From Pectinophora gossypiella (taxonomy: Eukaryota > Arthropoda > Insecta > Lepidoptera > Gelechiidae), in NCBI RefSeq assembly GCF_024362695.1, contig NC_065423.1, positions 5,759,001 to 5,823,000 of the forward strand: DNA of 64,000 bases, written 5' to 3'. The position numbers were made by a program, and so were the translations under genes. Of the stretch, positions 61,917-64,000 are shown one piece after another. The first letter of the stretch is position 1. The number at the start of each line of letters is the position of its first letter. The notes under the pieces were generated by a model that worked only from the letters and a program-made list of their open reading frames with translations, was not told the origin of the DNA and did no database searches.

Positions 61917-62326
61917 TTTTTTTTTTGTTTTGGTTTTCCCCGAAGGGTAAGGCAAAGGGAACTATGCCCATACAGCCATGTCCTACGTATTTTTTTTCTT
62001 GACGATTAAATGAAATGTTGAAAGGTGATGATGATGAAACCTAAGCCCCCACCCTCGGAGTAGACTCCTACTCCAAACCCCAAACAATTTAACTCAAAAG
62101 TTTATGCGGACTTTTGAAGCGGCGTATGAAGCGGCTTGTTGGCACGAAGCGAAAATAGGTAGATACACTTTGTTCATTGAATATTTCGATATAATAACAC
62201 TGTCGCGAACGTTTTCCGACTAACTTAATGCGATCATTAACCATAAAACACCACTTCGTATTAATTATTTAGATCATTCAATGAAGAAGAAAGCAACTGT
62301 CCCATTCCCGTTCCCGCCAAAAAGCC
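61917..62326 (-). mobile_element. Retroposed element, copy 1
   Basis: On the minus strand, about 410 bp ending in GGGGAAAACCAAAAC plus poly(A). Flanking CAACAATGAT (61,908-61,917) and CAATAATGAT (62,331-62,340) look like a slightly decayed target-site duplication. No coding frame. The family is not identified. Confidence 0.7.
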
Positions 62327-62717
62327 TCGACAATAATGATGTTTTATTTTATTTCATCTAATGCGAGAAAGAGTCTGCATGTCTAAACATTGTCTAAACA
62401 TATCTGTTTTTAATATTTACCATGGCTCAATCGCTATACCTTGGCTATTTCTAAGATTAACCAGGTAAAAGTCCGAAATGAACGTTTATTGAGAAATAAT
62501 TCGGACTTTTATCATAATCACTTCGGATTTTTTCGGGCTTTTACAGTAACAAATACAATACATGGCCTAAGGAAAACCAAAGAAAATATAAATCAAGTAC
62601 CTACGCTTTACCTATAACATAAAACTACCAAAATTAAGAAGTTTTTACATACTATATTAAATTTTAACGCATTTGAATAAAGTTTATAATCGTGCAAAAA
62701 AAATAGGAGTTGCTTTT

Positions 62718-63124
62718 TTTTTTTTGTTTTGGTTTTCCCCGAAGGGTAAGGCAAAGGGAACTATGCCCATACAGCCATGTCTTACGTATTTTTTTTTTCT
62801 TGATGATTAATGAAATGATGAAAGGTGATGAATGATGATGATGAAACCTAAGCCCCCACCCTCGGAGTAGACTCCTACTCCGAACCCCAAACGAATTAAC
62901 TCAAAAGTCCGCATAAACTTTTGAGTTATGAAGCGGCTTCCCGGCACGAAGCGAAAATAGGCAGATACACTTTGTTCCTTGAATACCCCAATATAATAAC
63001 ACTCGCGAATGTCTTCCGACTAACTTAATGCGATCATTAACCACAAAACACCACTTCGTATTAATTATTTAGATTACTCAATGAAGAAAGCAACTGTCCC
63101 GTTCCCGTTTCCCGCCGAAAAGCC
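62718..63124 (-). mobile_element. Retroposed element, copy 2
   Basis: Closely similar to copy 1 along its whole length. It is flanked by a perfect 15-bp duplication, ATAGGAGTTGCTTTT, at 62,703-62,717 and 63,125-63,139. The poly(A) on the minus strand shows LINE-type mobilisation. Confidence 0.8.
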
Positions 63125-63773
63125 ATAGGAGTTGCTTTTATCAGCTGTTTGTTCTTTAATTTTTAAGTTCCAATTTACGCAAATAATTTGCACTCGAAAT
63201 ACAAAAAATAAATAAAAATGCAATAATAAATGAAAATGTAATAAAAAAAGTATTCTTTTTATAAGTATAAAATGTAAAGCAAATGTAAAGTATTGAATAA
63301 ATCTTTAAGTTGACAGTTGAAGATGGATAGAAATATATATTAAAAATCATATTAATTTGCGTATAAGGAAATGTTTTTATGCTATTTTCCGTTGCACGCA
63401 AATGAACACTAGGTAGAAGGTGTTGTGTAATAATTTGTAGAAATAATTAACAAGCTAAAAAGACAAATTTAAGAAATGCCTAATCTTAACTTATAGTAGT
63501 ATTTTGTAGGCTTTTAAGTTATAATTTATGTACATTTCTATGTTCTATTTCAACATATCGGTACGTTTCAGTATCACGATCATGGTCCTTGTGGTCATGA
63601 CATTTGATGACATTTGTACTTGTCGGTCTATTATACAAGATGGCACTACCGGTCTAAAATCTATTAGATAACCTTTAACTGTTTTTGTCAATTATAAATT
63701 GATAACAAGCAAGCATCAGAGTAACAGCCTGTAATTTGTGTGATTAAAATAATCAAGATCTTTAACCGCCAAT

Positions 63774-64000
63774 ATGGGATCTCTAAATAAGGTTGTACGT
63801 TATAGTTCGGTGATTCCGATAAATGCAAGGTATTTTTCCATCATATCATGTTATTTACGAACATCCAGGTTTATATTTGGATCACTGTAAAGTAAAAGTT
63901 ATTTTTGTAGGTTGATCTCTACGACTGCACGTCTGGACGCTGAAGACAGCTGGTTATCAAAGTTGTTGGTGCGGAAGATAGAGCCTACTAAGGAGTCGCA
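63774..64000 (+). CDS. NIPSNAP: Protein NipSnap, N-terminal part
   Basis: Mitochondrial NIPSNAP family protein, implicated in mitochondrial quality control. Exons 63774-63829 and 63911-64000 (cut by the window edge) join as AG|G. The first exon gives a basic, Ser-rich start (MGSLNKVVRYSSVIPINAR) fitting a mitochondrial presequence. The second begins LISTTARLDAEDSW and runs into LSKLLVRKIEPTKES, a block I recognise as the conserved N-terminal part of NipSnap proteins. The donor is AG|GTATTT and the acceptor TTTTTGTAG. Only about 48 residues are visible, so the call rests on that one block. Divergent from ANKFY1. Confidence 0.8.

Larger units (their letters stand above)
61685..63773. promoter_or_regulatory. 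Divergent ANKFY1/NIPSNAP intergenic region
   Basis: The ANKFY1 start codon (61,684, minus) and NIPSNAP start codon (63,774, plus) point away from each other. Core promoters are not resolved. The region contains two retroposed copies (61,917-62,326 and 62,718-63,124), and the 63,140-63,700 part is AT-rich without features. Confidence 0.45.

Overview
This is nuclear DNA of an insect, most likely a moth or butterfly. It is AT-rich, has short exons with GT/AG introns, and carries several tRNA-derived SINEs and MITEs of lepidopteran type. Exon models were built by hand from splice sites and reading phase, and every gene model closes in frame. The species cannot be told from the sequence.

Left part (1-6.8 kb): the 5' half of SETD1, the H3K4 methyltransferase (minus strand, runs off the left edge), is head-to-head with UQCRH, the complex III hinge protein (plus strand). 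UQCRH ends tail-to-tail with the next gene; their poly(A) signals are 73 bp apart.

Main gene (6,656-61,684, minus): ANKFY1/rabankyrin-5, a BTB + ankyrin + FYVE endosomal protein. I resolve 20 coding exons, 3,564 nt, 1,187 residues. Exons 5-20 are packed into 10 kb, then one intron of 42,142 bp (16,620-58,761) separates them from exons 1-4.

Inside that intron are four complete genes. Two are plus-strand Ly6/uPAR-type genes (33,424-39,136 and 46,661-55,981). Two are minus-strand duplicated genes for membrane-anchored CAP-superfamily proteins (35,096-36,966 and 41,447-44,217). The first CAP gene sits inside intron 1 of the first Ly6 gene, so nesting is three deep. The CAP pair alternates near-identical and strongly diverged blocks, which suggests gene conversion.

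The rest of the intron is repeat-rich: SINEs with clear target-site duplications, MITEs with terminal inverted repeats, a Tc1/mariner remnant encoding only the DNA-binding half of a transposase, a five-copy family carrying a CRE palindrome, an 82-bp hairpin family, a 27-bp minisatellite and a 52-bp perfect inverted repeat.

Right edge (61.7-64 kb): a 2-kb divergent intergenic region holds two copies of one retroposed element, which differ by an exact inversion of a hairpin loop. The first two coding exons of NIPSNAP (plus strand, runs off the right edge) follow.
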